A DNA stretch of 35,389 nt from Candidatus Methanoperedens sp. GTDB lineage: Archaea; Halobacteriota; Methanosarcinia; Methanosarcinales; Methanoperedenaceae. The stretch is taken from contig JAUSDC010000058.1 in the NCBI GenBank assembly GCA_030650845.1, positions 1 through 35,389 of the forward strand, in the 5' to 3' direction. Under the pieces are notes generated by a model. The model did not search any database. It was given only the letters and a program-made list of their open reading frames with translations, and was not told the DNA's origin. Position numbers and translations under genes: made by a program. Shown in pieces: positions 25,076-32,800 of the stretch (position 1 is its first letter; each line of letters starts with the position of its first letter).

Positions 25076-26001
25076 TGTGCTGCCTCCGCTTCCTTCTCAA
25101 CTTTTGGCACAGCTTTTATCTCGACCTTGGGTTCTTCCTTTCCAATGGAGCTGATGAGCTTTGATGGAGAGACCATGTTCCTGTCAAGTTCAAGTTCCTT
25201 TTCGCTAAGTCCCATCGCAAGACCGATAAGCTGTGTGAAGTATAATATAGGCAGATCGATCTTTGTATTATGTGCCTTTTCGACAGCTGACTGCTGGCAG
25301 TCAAGCAGCATGTGACACATAGGACATGCCACAACGATGCAGTTTGCTCCACTTGCTTTTGCCTCATCGAATAATTTCTGGGTGAGTTTGAATGCATAGT
25401 CCTGATTGCTCATAAGGAGATTCCCGCCGCAGCATTTTGTCTTCTGCGAAAATGGAAGACATTCGGCTCCAGTGGCTTTTATCAGGTTATCAAGCGAGGT
25501 CGGATTCTCTGGATTATCGAATTTTGATACTTCTGAAGGTCGGACAAGAAGGCAGCCGTAGTATGGGACTGCTTTGATTCCCTTCAAGTTCTTCTTGAAT
25601 TTTTGTGCCAGAGCCTCGACGCCGATGTCGTTTACCATAACGTCAAGAAGATGCTTAATTTTAAAACCATTCTGTTTGTATTTGTTACCAAGTGCTTTCT
25701 CGATCTTTCCCCGGAATATTTCATCAGTCTTCATGGCAGTATCTGCCCTTCCAAGATTATGCGAACAGATGCTGCATGGTATAACAAGGTCAAGCCCGAG
25801 TTTTTGTGCCTGCATATTGTTGCGAGCGGACAGACCCATGGAAAGCTCCTTATCGAATATCGCTTCAAGCGCGCCGCAGCAGTTCCAGTCAGGGATCTCC
25901 ACAAGTTCGATGCATGCAATTTTACTCACAGTCTTTGTTGAGGCGTCATACTCGCGCGCTGTGCCATGTAGAGTGCATCCGGGATAATAAGCAAGCTTCA
26001 T
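25072..26001 (-). CDS. hdrB: HdrB, CCG-domain heterodisulfide reductase subunit
   Basis: Two CCG domains are complete: C9, C41-C42, C76-x2-C79 and C150, C190-C191, C226-x2-C229. In HdrB these bind the two noncubane [4Fe-4S] clusters that cleave the CoM-S-S-CoB disulfide. Typical blocks are MKLAYYPGCTLHGTAREYDA, DWNCCGALEA and KTKCCGGNLLMSNQDYA. A ~40-residue Lys/Glu/Pro-rich tail follows the conserved part, like the low-complexity regions elsewhere in this operon. It is flanked by HdrC and the double HdrA with four-base overlaps. Whether the physiological substrate is CoM-S-S-CoB or another thiol/disulfide cannot be read from sequence. Confidence 0.94.
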   Translation of the reverse strand: MKLAYYPGCTLHGTAREYDASTKTVSKIACIELVEIPDWNCCGALEAIFDKELSMGLSARNNMQAQKLGLDLVIPCSICSHNLGRADTAMKTDEIFRGKIEKALGNKYKQNGFKIKHLLDVMVNDIGVEALAQKFKKNLKGIKAVPYYGCLLVRPSEVSKFDNPENPTSLDNLIKATGAECLPFSQKTKCCGGNLLMSNQDYAFKLTQKLFDEAKASGANCIVVACPMCHMLLDCQQSAVEKAHNTKIDLPILYFTQLIGLAMGLSEKELELDRNMVSPSKLISSIGKEEPKVEIKAVPKVEKEAEAAQ

Positions 26002-26564
26002 TTTTCTATCTCCTTGAAGATATTCTTGATCTCGTTTGTGCCCTTAATCCTGTGCGGAAGAATGCTGAGTTTTCCTTTTTTAAATAATTCAAGTCCCATA
26101 GGAGCATATCCGATAACGCCGCCAAGCCCTTTTGTCATGAACATGAACATACCGCTGACGCCGGCTTCATACCATTTGCCATTTGATTTGACGGAGTTGA
26201 TGAAGAGGGTGTCGAATTTGTGTTTTGGATGAGTGATCTTTATTTTTCCTGCTTTTGCATCGCGCTGGGCGATCGCCCGAATTGCGCCCATGACTTCTGT
26301 GATCTTTACATCCTGGGGGCAGCGCTCATAACAGAGATAACACGAAGCGCACAGCCACAGCGACTCATCTGTGAGAACTTCGTTTCGCATGCCAAGCAAA
26401 GCTTTCCTCAATATCTTACGCGGATTATAGCCGGTATCTATCTCTGTAACAGGGCAGCCCACGGTGCATCCTGTGCAGTTGAAACATAGTTTGATGTTTT
26501 CACCGCCCGGTTCATTCGCTATCTCGTATTTGAAATTGGGGTCAAGATCGCTTGATTTTATCAT
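25998..26564 (-). CDS. hdrC: HdrC, di-[4Fe-4S] subunit
   Basis: A 188-residue ferredoxin-like protein with two clusters: C27/C30/C33/C37 (LCFNCTGCTVGCPVTEIDTG) and C72/C75/C78/C82 (LCASCYLCYERCPQDVKITE). It relays electrons between HdrA and the noncubane clusters of HdrB. The remaining ~100 residues are helical, as usual for HdrC, with NPRKILRKALLGMRNEVL between the clusters. It overlaps the HdrD-like gene before it and HdrB after it by four bases. There are no membrane helices, so this is the soluble cytoplasmic type. Confidence 0.94.
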   Translation of the reverse strand: MIKSSDLDPNFKYEIANEPGGENIKLCFNCTGCTVGCPVTEIDTGYNPRKILRKALLGMRNEVLTDESLWLCASCYLCYERCPQDVKITEVMGAIRAIAQRDAKAGKIKITHPKHKFDTLFINSVKSNGKWYEAGVSGMFMFMTKGLGGVIGYAPMGLELFKKGKLSILPHRIKGTNEIKNIFKEIEK

Positions 26565-27532
26565 TTCTTTCCATCCAGTTGTCTTGCAAGGAATACTGTA
26601 AGGTCAACAACATCAAGATCATATTTCTTTGTGGCATCTTTCTCAGTCTTCAGGCAGTTAAAATGCGCAAGGCATTTTGAACATGTGGTAATAAGTGTCT
26701 TTGCGCCAGTAGAAGTCGCTTCATCCATCCGCGCAATGCGAAGAGCTTTTGTCTGCTCGTTGCAATTCATGAAACTGCTAACGCCGCAGCAAAGAGCATT
26801 TTCTTTTGAATGTTCCATCTCTTTTATCCGCGCGCCGTTTGCGGTCAGAGCCTTTCGCGGTGCATCATACATTCCCATATGCCTGCCAAGCCTGCATGGA
26901 TCGTGGTATGTAACATCTGCATCGATCTTCAATCCTAGTTTATCTAGAAGCTCGCTTGTATGAACGACCTTGATGCCAAGGTCATAATCCTTTGAAAATG
27001 TACGGTAGCATTCACCGCAGCTTGTAATAAGGGTGTCAATGCCGCTCTCTTTTATGTATTTATTATTGTGATCCTTGAGCTTTTCAAAAACATCCTTTTT
27101 TCCCTGCCAGAGGACATCGTGACCGCAGCATTTCAGGTTCAAGATCTGAGGTTTGATACCAAGCTTATCAAGTAATTTAAGGGATGATGTCGTTATCTCG
27201 CCAAAATCAGTTTTTATATCATGCAGGAATAAACCTAGCTGGTCTGTGCATCCCGGAAAAAACCCGATTTTTGAATCTGATTTTTCAGGCTGATTTCCAT
27301 TTAGCTTTGAACTCAGTTCATTGAATTCCGTGAAAACACCAAGATGAGCAACATCAAGGGGCTGTTTTCCTTCGCGTTCTTCTTTTATGAAAGTTAAGAA
27401 ATCGACCTGTTGTGGGCACTCAATTGGACAGAGCCCGCATGTAAGGCAAGTCCATATACTATCTGTTCCAAGACCATAAACATTTGAATTATATATTGAA
27501 CTTCGCGGAGAGGTCTTTGAAACTCGGCGCAT
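26561..27532 (-). CDS. HdrD-like (HdrC-HdrB fused) CCG protein; annotated start probably too short
   Basis: From the first ATG the protein has one [4Fe-4S] motif (C29/C32/C35/C39, TCLTCGLCPIECPQQVDF) and two complete CCG domains: C95, C135-C136, C172-x2-C175 and C213, C248-C249, C284-x2-C287. Such HdrD/GlpC-like proteins combine HdrC and HdrB functions. In the same frame directly upstream of the ATG lies a first [4Fe-4S] motif (CYQCGKCTSICP, codons 27568-27533) preceded by EIWWVHTSNVQS. The true protein therefore almost certainly begins further upstream (open to 27640), but no ATG, GTG or TTG exists there; a rare start such as ATC (27601), or a sequence error, is implied. It is the first gene of the operon. 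Its partner could be a second disulfide or thiol substrate. Confidence 0.88.
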   Translation of the reverse strand: MRRVSKTSPRSSIYNSNVYGLGTDSIWTCLTCGLCPIECPQQVDFLTFIKEEREGKQPLDVAHLGVFTEFNELSSKLNGNQPEKSDSKIGFFPGCTDQLGLFLHDIKTDFGEITTSSLKLLDKLGIKPQILNLKCCGHDVLWQGKKDVFEKLKDHNNKYIKESGIDTLITSCGECYRTFSKDYDLGIKVVHTSELLDKLGLKIDADVTYHDPCRLGRHMGMYDAPRKALTANGARIKEMEHSKENALCCGVSSFMNCNEQTKALRIARMDEATSTGAKTLITTCSKCLAHFNCLKTEKDATKKYDLDVVDLTVFLARQLDGKK

Positions 27533-27640
27533 GGGGCAGATGGATGTGCATTTACCGCACTGATAACAGGATTGTACGTTACTCGTATGTACCCACCAGA
27601 TTTCCTTGGTGTAACGTTTTTTAGTTTTTACATGGAATGA

Positions 27641-27971
27641 TTAGCTTTAAAGATTTCGATTTTAATGCAGCACAGCATCATTATTAATAATGTTACTTTG
27701 GCTTATTTTTCATTTCAAAAATATCAATTATCGCACTGAAAGTGCAGTGCAGCCAATCTGTTGTTTTTCTATTGGTGTATCTTGTCATATATCTAAATAA
27801 TTGTTATCTGAGATTATAAGGATATTGGTTCGTACATATACGAATGAGACAGTTAATCATTATATTAAATCTTTATATTTATCAGAAAATGACCAATGAG
27901 CCAATTCTATCTGGGAATCTTTATATCTTCGTGCAACAATATCAAAGTAAAATTATCGGAGGATGGATCAT
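27641..27971. other. 330-bp divergent promoter region between the Hdr operon and the surface-protein gene
   Basis: No gene is seen. It should hold the promoter of the Hdr operon (minus strand) and of the surface protein (plus strand; TATA-like CTTTATATC near 27919). Small inverted repeats are GCACT-GAA-AGTGC at 27733-27745, within a CACTG-rich patch, and TTCGTA-CATA-TACGAA at 27829-27844. Either could be an operator. GGAGG at 27958-27962 is the ribosome binding site of the surface-protein gene. Confidence 0.6.
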
Positions 27972-29387
27972 ATGCGAGGATACGATGACGACAGGAACAC
28001 AAAAGTTTATATCGCAATTGCACTGGTCGGCGGACTTATAGCAGGAGTTTTTTTTAATGGAATGCTGGCAGCATTATTTCAATCAACTCCCCAGATGAAC
28101 GTAATAAGCATACCTGATGATGTCAGTGCAGGCAAGATCACAACTGTTAAATTCATAACCATAAGCGACGGGACTGCTCTGAAAAATGTCAATATTTCAT
28201 TATCAGGTGCAGCAGTTGGGAACGGAACAACAGATGCAACTGGAATGCTGGAACTTGCAGTGAATGCTACGACCAACGGCAGCATCAATATTATTGGGTC
28301 CAGATCTGGTTACAGGAACGGCACATCTGTTATAAAATCTATTTCCGGTCTTGATGTCAGCGCGTCACCGTCCTCATTAACATCCGGGACAGACACGTTT
28401 GTAACATTTAATGTTATAAGCCTGGGTAAACCTGTTGCTGGAGCGGCAATGAATATTTCCGGAGCAGGAATAAAATTTGAAGGAATTACGGATGCGAGCG
28501 GTCAGATAATTAGACAGTTGAACCCTAACGGCACTGGAAAGATCGCTGTGATCGTGAAAAAAGAACAATATGCAGATGGATCTTTTGTCCTTACATCGAC
28601 AGGTCAGCAGGTTCTGGCAGTTTCATCAAGCCATAATACTCTCATTGTAAATGTGCCGGTCTATGTAACGTTTACAGTAACAGCCGGCAGTTCCCCGGTT
28701 GCAGATGCAGGAATAAGCATAAGCGGAGCTGCAACCGGAGATGGTATCACAAGCCCGGATGGAAAGACGATCATTTTGGTGAACCCCTACACGACTGGCA
28801 CCATTACGATATCTGTAAGCAAGACTGGATTTGTGAGTGGATCAAGCACTATCACTTCAACAGGCACGCAATCGCTGTCAGTTTCTTCCTCCTCCTCGTC
28901 AATAACAGCTGTTACACCAACCTTCGTGACATTTACCGTGAAGAGTGGCAATAACTTCATCAGTGAAGCCACTGTATCGCTCACTGGAGCAGCAAGCGGT
29001 AATGGAGTTACCAACCAGAATGGTATCGCGATCATACAGGTAAATTCGGCTGGGCCAGGGACAATTACTGCTACAGCGACAAGGACAGGCTTCACTGCTG
29101 GCAGCACTACGTTCTTGGCAGTCGGCCAGCAGACCCTCAGCGTTAGCGCATCACCATCCAATGTCACCAACGGGGTCGCGACTTTTGTAACATTTACAGT
29201 AAAAAGCATCAATAATCCTGTTAGTGGTGCAACTGTGAGTGTGTATGGCGGCGGCATCACAACAGATGGTATGACGAACTCTGTTGGTCAGGTGACGCTA
29301 CAGGTCACAGCATCCAGCAGCGGGACGATAAATGTGGCTGCGCGCAAAGAAGGGTATACAGAAGGGACCATGACTCTAACGCATTAA
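27972..29387 (+). CDS. Surface protein with five tandem Ig/CarboxypepD_reg-like repeats
   Basis: One N-terminal hydrophobic helix (VYIAIALVGGLIAGVFFNGM) anchors or exports the protein. The rest consists of five repeats of about 86 residues, each with the pattern VTFTVxSxxxPVxxAxVSxxGAxxGxGxTxxxGxxxxxVxxxxxGTIxVxxxKxGYxxGS. They are beta-rich and Ser/Thr-rich, like the Ig-like or carboxypeptidase-regulatory-type folds found in archaeal adhesins and S-layer-associated proteins. Several NxS/T sequons are present. It ends directly after repeat five without a C-terminal anchor. The start is ATG 27972, 9 nt after GGAGG; an in-frame ATG at 27963 is too close to that site. Adhesion or a structural coat role is inference. 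Confidence 0.83.
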   Translation: MRGYDDDRNTKVYIAIALVGGLIAGVFFNGMLAALFQSTPQMNVISIPDDVSAGKITTVKFITISDGTALKNVNISLSGAAVGNGTTDATGMLELAVNATTNGSINIIGSRSGYRNGTSVIKSISGLDVSASPSSLTSGTDTFVTFNVISLGKPVAGAAMNISGAGIKFEGITDASGQIIRQLNPNGTGKIAVIVKKEQYADGSFVLTSTGQQVLAVSSSHNTLIVNVPVYVTFTVTAGSSPVADAGISISGAATGDGITSPDGKTIILVNPYTTGTITISVSKTGFVSGSSTITSTGTQSLSVSSSSSSITAVTPTFVTFTVKSGNNFISEATVSLTGAASGNGVTNQNGIAIIQVNSAGPGTITATATRTGFTAGSTTFLAVGQQTLSVSASPSNVTNGVATFVTFTVKSINNPVSGATVSVYGGGITTDGMTNSVGQVTLQVTASSSGTINVAARKEGYTEGTMTLTH

Positions 29388-29397
29388 TTTTTTTTTT
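29388..29397 (+). terminator. T-run terminator after the surface-protein gene
   Basis: Ten consecutive T follow immediately after the TAA stop, the usual archaeal termination signal. No hairpin is needed or seen. Confidence 0.7.
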
Positions 29398-29427
29398 CTA
29401 AAAATATAAATATGCCTTAGAGCAAAT

Positions 29428-29435
29428 CTTATATA
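29428..29435 (+). promoter_or_regulatory. TATA-box candidate of the thermosome gene
   Basis: CTTATATA lies 87 nt before the ATG, with an A-rich stretch further upstream (AAAATATAAATA, 29401-29412) as a second candidate. The ribosome binding site GGAGGT is at 29511-29516, 5 nt before the ATG. The long leader is unusual for archaea but common for highly expressed chaperonins. Confidence 0.5.
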
Positions 29436-29521
29436 GAACCACAAACATTGGTAACGCCCGGTACAAGCTTAATTTGTACTTATAATTGAAAATTAAGATA
29501 AAATTTTAACGGAGGTTATCT

Positions 29522-31171
29522 ATGGCAGGACAATTAGGAGGACAGCCAATCTTTATTCTAAGAGAAGGCAGTCAGAGAACAAAAGGAAGAGAAGCTCAGA
29601 ACAACAATATTATGGCAGCCAAAGCAGTAGCTGCGGCAGTAAGAACAACCCTCGGACCAAAAGGCATGGATAAAATGCTTGTGGATTCCCTTGGCGACAT
29701 TGTGATCACGAACGACGGCGCAACCATCCTGAAAGAGATGGATATCGAACACCCGGCAGCCAAAATGATAGTAGAAGTCGCAAAGACCCAGGATGATGAG
29801 GTCGGGGATGGCACTACGACGGCAGCAGTGCTTGCAGGAGAATTTTTAAAGAACGCAGAGGAATTACTTGAACAGAATGTTCATCCAACAGTGATCGCTA
29901 ACGGCTACAGGCTTGCAGCAGCAAAAGCCAAAGAGATCCTGAAGACCCTTGCAGTCAAGGTCAGTGCTGATAACAGGGATCTGCTTTTGAAAATAGCAGC
30001 AACCGCAATAACCGGAAAGGGAGCAGAGGCACATAAGGATATCTTCACGAACCTGACGGTCGATGCAGTGCTTTCCGTCGTTAATACCGAGAACGGAAAG
30101 CGTACAGTAGATGTTGATGATATCAAAGTAGAGAAGAAAGTGGGCAGCAGCATCGAAGCATCCGAACTTATCAAAGGCATGGTCATTGATAAAGAAAGAG
30201 TGCACACCAATATGCCAAAGAAGATAACCAAGGCAAAAATACTCCTGCTCAACGAAGCCCTTGAGATCAAAAAGACCGAGGTTGATGCAGAGATCCAGAT
30301 CAAGTCCCCTGACCAGCTCCAGTCATTCCTTGACCAGGAAGAGCAGATGCTTCATGATATGGTAACCAAAGTCATTGCCAGCGGCGCAAATGTCGTGTTC
30401 GTTCAGAAAGGAATAGATGATATCGCACAGCATTATCTTGCTAAAGCAGGTATCTATGCAGCAAGGCGCGTCAAGAAGAGCGATATGGAAAAACTCTCTC
30501 GCGCAACAGGCGCAAAGATACTTACAAGCCTGAAAGAGATCGAGGCTTCAGACCTTGGAAAAGCAGGTCTGGTTGAAGAGAAGAAGATCGGCGATGAGGC
30601 AATGACCTTTGTCATGGAATGCCACAATCCCAAGTCGGTTTCAATTATCCTTCACGGCGGAACAGAACATGTCGTTGATGAAGCCGAGCGGGCATTGCAT
30701 GATGCGCTTCGTGTAGTTGGCGTTGCTATCGAGGATGAAAAGCTTGTAGCAGGCGGCGGCTCACCAGAGATCGAGCTCTCCCTGCGCCTTCGCGAGTATG
30801 CAGCTACCCTGTCAGGCAGGGAACAGCTTGCAGTCACAAAGTTCGCAGAAGCGCTTGAAGTCATCCCGAGATCCCTTGCAGAGAATGCAGGTCTTGACCC
30901 CATCAACATGATCGCAGATATGAGAAGCCAGCATGAGAAGGGTCATAAGACAGCAGGTCTTAATGTGTTCACAGGCAAAGTCGTGGACATGATGAAAGAA
31001 GGCGTTGTTGAACCGCTCCGCGTTAAGACACAGGCGATCGATTCAGCAACAGAAGCAGCAACAATGATACTGCGCATCGATGATGTACTGTCCAGCAAGT
31101 CATCCGCACCACCCGGAGGAATGCCGCCAGGCGGTATGGGTGGCATGGGCGGAATGGAAGGCATGGATTAA
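29522..31171 (+). CDS. ths: Thermosome subunit (group II chaperonin)
   Basis: A full-length 549-residue group II chaperonin. The ATPase core is intact: [40 protein letters not shown], and [19 protein letters not shown] with the catalytic Asp in GDGTT. Later, [20 protein letters not shown] and [11 protein letters not shown] are classical. The C-terminus ends in Gly-Gly-Met repeats, which project into the folding chamber. It should form an eight- or nine-fold double ring that folds cytoplasmic proteins. A strong ribosome binding site lies 5 nt upstream. Codon use looks optimised, as expected for an abundant protein. A hairpin plus T-tract terminator follows, so the ATPase gene downstream may have its own promoter. 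Whether this is the alpha, beta or gamma paralogue cannot be told. Confidence 0.98.
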   Translation: MAGQLGGQPIFILREGSQRTKGREAQNNNIMAAKAVAAAVRTTLGPKGMDKMLVDSLGDIVITNDGATILKEMDIEHPAAKMIVEVAKTQDDEVGDGTTTAAVLAGEFLKNAEELLEQNVHPTVIANGYRLAAAKAKEILKTLAVKVSADNRDLLLKIAATAITGKGAEAHKDIFTNLTVDAVLSVVNTENGKRTVDVDDIKVEKKVGSSIEASELIKGMVIDKERVHTNMPKKITKAKILLLNEALEIKKTEVDAEIQIKSPDQLQSFLDQEEQMLHDMVTKVIASGANVVFVQKGIDDIAQHYLAKAGIYAARRVKKSDMEKLSRATGAKILTSLKEIEASDLGKAGLVEEKKIGDEAMTFVMECHNPKSVSIILHGGTEHVVDEAERALHDALRVVGVAIEDEKLVAGGGSPEIELSLRLREYAATLSGREQLAVTKFAEALEVIPRSLAENAGLDPINMIADMRSQHEKGHKTAGLNVFTGKVVDMMKEGVVEPLRVKTQAIDSATEAATMILRIDDVLSSKSSAPPGGMPPGGMGGMGGMEGMD

Positions 31172-31202
31172 GTGGGCAACCCCCACTTTGTTTTCTTTTT
31201 TT
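31170..31202 (+). terminator. Hairpin terminator after the thermosome gene
   Basis: AAGTGGG (31170-31176) pairs with CCCACTT (31182-31188) over a 5-nt loop and is followed by a T-rich tract (TTGTTTTCTTTTTTT). The stem begins within the stop codon. Confidence 0.75.
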
Positions 31203-31214
31203 AAGGTAATTTGA

Positions 31215-32342
31215 ATGGAATTTCTTGATACTTCCGCTCATACTAAAGAGGAAAGCGTCAGGATACTCGCAAAAGAACTGGAAGAGCATCCTATATTAAT
31301 ATTGATAGGACCGCAGGGCGTTGGAAAAACCACACTTGCAATACAACTACTTTCTGAAAATGTGGGCGCCTATTTTGAGGGGAGAGCGCGTTCAGCACAA
31401 CCTGTAGTGCTGATAAGGAAAGATCTTGTCGAGAAAATGAGACAGGAGCTTTATGAAAAACGAAAGCTTCCGATCTTTGATGAAGATGAAAAACCCATAT
31501 ATGTCGATGTTTATGTCTATGACCAGGTCAAAATGCTTGTTGAGAATATCTTCGATGTCATGGAACTCGGAGAGCCTGAACTTATCAGGCAATTATCCAT
31601 GCTAACAAAAAAAATGGGAGTGATCCCTGAAGCCATTGAACTTATCTCAAGCGATGATGTGCTTGTGAAAAGAAGGCTATTGCGGCATCTGGATGCAAAA
31701 GAACGGTTATCAAATCTTCTTGAAAAGGAGAAAAAGTACGGGATAGAATCTAATCTCTGGGGCATCCAGGGAGCAAAAGTCACAGATGTAATTAATCGCG
31801 AAGGGGTGACGGATTATGATGAAGACCAGATGTCAAGGACGATAAAGGATTTTGACCGGATAATCCCCACAAAAGATATGACTGTGCCTGACTGCATTAT
31901 GAAAATGATGGAGATATCTGCAAATGAGAACAAGGAGAGCGGTTTTCTCGTACTTCATGACGACAATAAAGAAACGGTGATAAGCGACCTTGTTGTAGGT
32001 AAAAGTACAAATTCTCTCATAGGGGTCACCCTGCTTGAGATATATGTGGGTTTCAGGCAGAACAGGTCACTGTATCGTGCATATAAACATACGAAAGAGG
32101 GGAAACTCGAAGTCATACACTCATACACACCCACGCTTCAGGAGATAGAGGTGCTGGCAAACCCCTGGATACCCCCTTGCGATGAGCCAACTACGATAAT
32201 GTCAACTGCCGATGTTTCTGCAGCAGAAAGGTTTGACATCACGATATCGGTTATAGAGGCTGATGGTAGGGTTGAGTCATCGAACAAGAAGCGTAGACTT
32301 GAACTGGAAGAGATCATTTCAGGGATTTCCGAGATAAATTGA
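31215..32342 (+). CDS. P-loop ATPase of unknown family
   Basis: Walker A is clear at residues 32-39 (LILIGPQGVGKTTLAIQLLS). Beyond it I recognise no family: no Walker B or sensor motifs could be assigned with confidence. The middle (about 95-220) is helical and highly charged, and the end (250-375) looks like a mixed alpha/beta domain (GFLVLHDDNKETVISDLVVG, STNSLIGVTLLEIYVGF). There is no signal peptide or membrane helix, so it should be cytoplasmic. It lies 43 bp after the thermosome stop, past that gene's terminator; no good ribosome binding site is seen, though AAGGTAATTTG lies just upstream. A double T-run follows the stop. A functional link to the chaperonin is possible but not shown. 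Confidence 0.75.
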   Translation: MEFLDTSAHTKEESVRILAKELEEHPILILIGPQGVGKTTLAIQLLSENVGAYFEGRARSAQPVVLIRKDLVEKMRQELYEKRKLPIFDEDEKPIYVDVYVYDQVKMLVENIFDVMELGEPELIRQLSMLTKKMGVIPEAIELISSDDVLVKRRLLRHLDAKERLSNLLEKEKKYGIESNLWGIQGAKVTDVINREGVTDYDEDQMSRTIKDFDRIIPTKDMTVPDCIMKMMEISANENKESGFLVLHDDNKETVISDLVVGKSTNSLIGVTLLEIYVGFRQNRSLYRAYKHTKEGKLEVIHSYTPTLQEIEVLANPWIPPCDEPTTIMSTADVSAAERFDITISVIEADGRVESSNKKRRLELEEIISGISEIN

Positions 32343-32344
32343 TA

Positions 32345-32363
32345 TTTTTTTTTCTTTTTTTTT
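32345..32363 (+). terminator. Double T-run terminator after the ATPase gene
   Basis: Two blocks of nine T separated by a single C begin two bases after the stop codon; a typical archaeal terminator. Confidence 0.75.
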
Positions 32364-32446
32364 CACTGACCGAAATATTTATCAAACATTAAAAACAACA
32401 TCTGAAGGGGGTTTTTAAACTCCCATATCTATAGGAGGTATTTCAG

Positions 32447-32800
32447 GTGAAGTATAATGCCAAATTAAATAAGGATCGTTTGGACCGTTTCAAAGTTGAT
32501 TCGTTAAAAGATTTAAAGTCCTCATTGGAACACCGACCGGATTTGAAAACGAAATTAGAAGAAGATCTCAGGGGTACTATTGAGGCTGAAGGGATAGTCA
32601 TTGACGATGCATTCAAACAGGAAATACATCAGCAGTGGCAGTCAATGATCAAGAAAGATGTCAGGAAGATCATGGACAGACAACCAAAGGAAAAGAAACC
32701 CCTGTATTCAATGGTCAGAAAAGGTAAACCACTGAAATTAAAGGTCAAGATCGACCCTGCCACAGGGAAGAGGAGCATCACGCCTGAGGTGAAAAAATGA
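32447..32800 (+). CDS. Small basic protein of unknown family, first gene of a two-gene unit
   Basis: A 117-residue, strongly charged protein (Lys/Asp/Glu/Arg-rich), probably helical in residues 8-80 (SLKDLKSSLEHRPDLKTKLE) with a basic beta-like tail (MVRKGKPLKLKVKIDPATGK). No cysteines, signal peptide or membrane helix are visible. The start is GTG 32447, with AGGAGGT 7 nt upstream. It overlaps the next gene by four bases (ATGA), so translational coupling and a shared function are likely. I do not recognise the family; the N-terminal half recalls leader-like helical regions, but no motif supports that. Confidence 0.78.
   Translation: MKYNAKLNKDRLDRFKVDSLKDLKSSLEHRPDLKTKLEEDLRGTIEAEGIVIDDAFKQEIHQQWQSMIKKDVRKIMDRQPKEKKPLYSMVRKGKPLKLKVKIDPATGKRSITPEVKK

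Noticed and set aside
27844-28041. 65-residue plus-strand frame upstream of the surface-protein gene
   Set aside because: It runs into the surface-protein gene in another frame, overlaps its promoter and ribosome binding site, and shows no domain.
32447-32800. Possible RiPP precursor (leader-like helical, charged N-terminal half)
   Set aside because: No core peptide, Gly-Gly or NHLP-type cleavage motif, and no maturase or transporter gene nearby.
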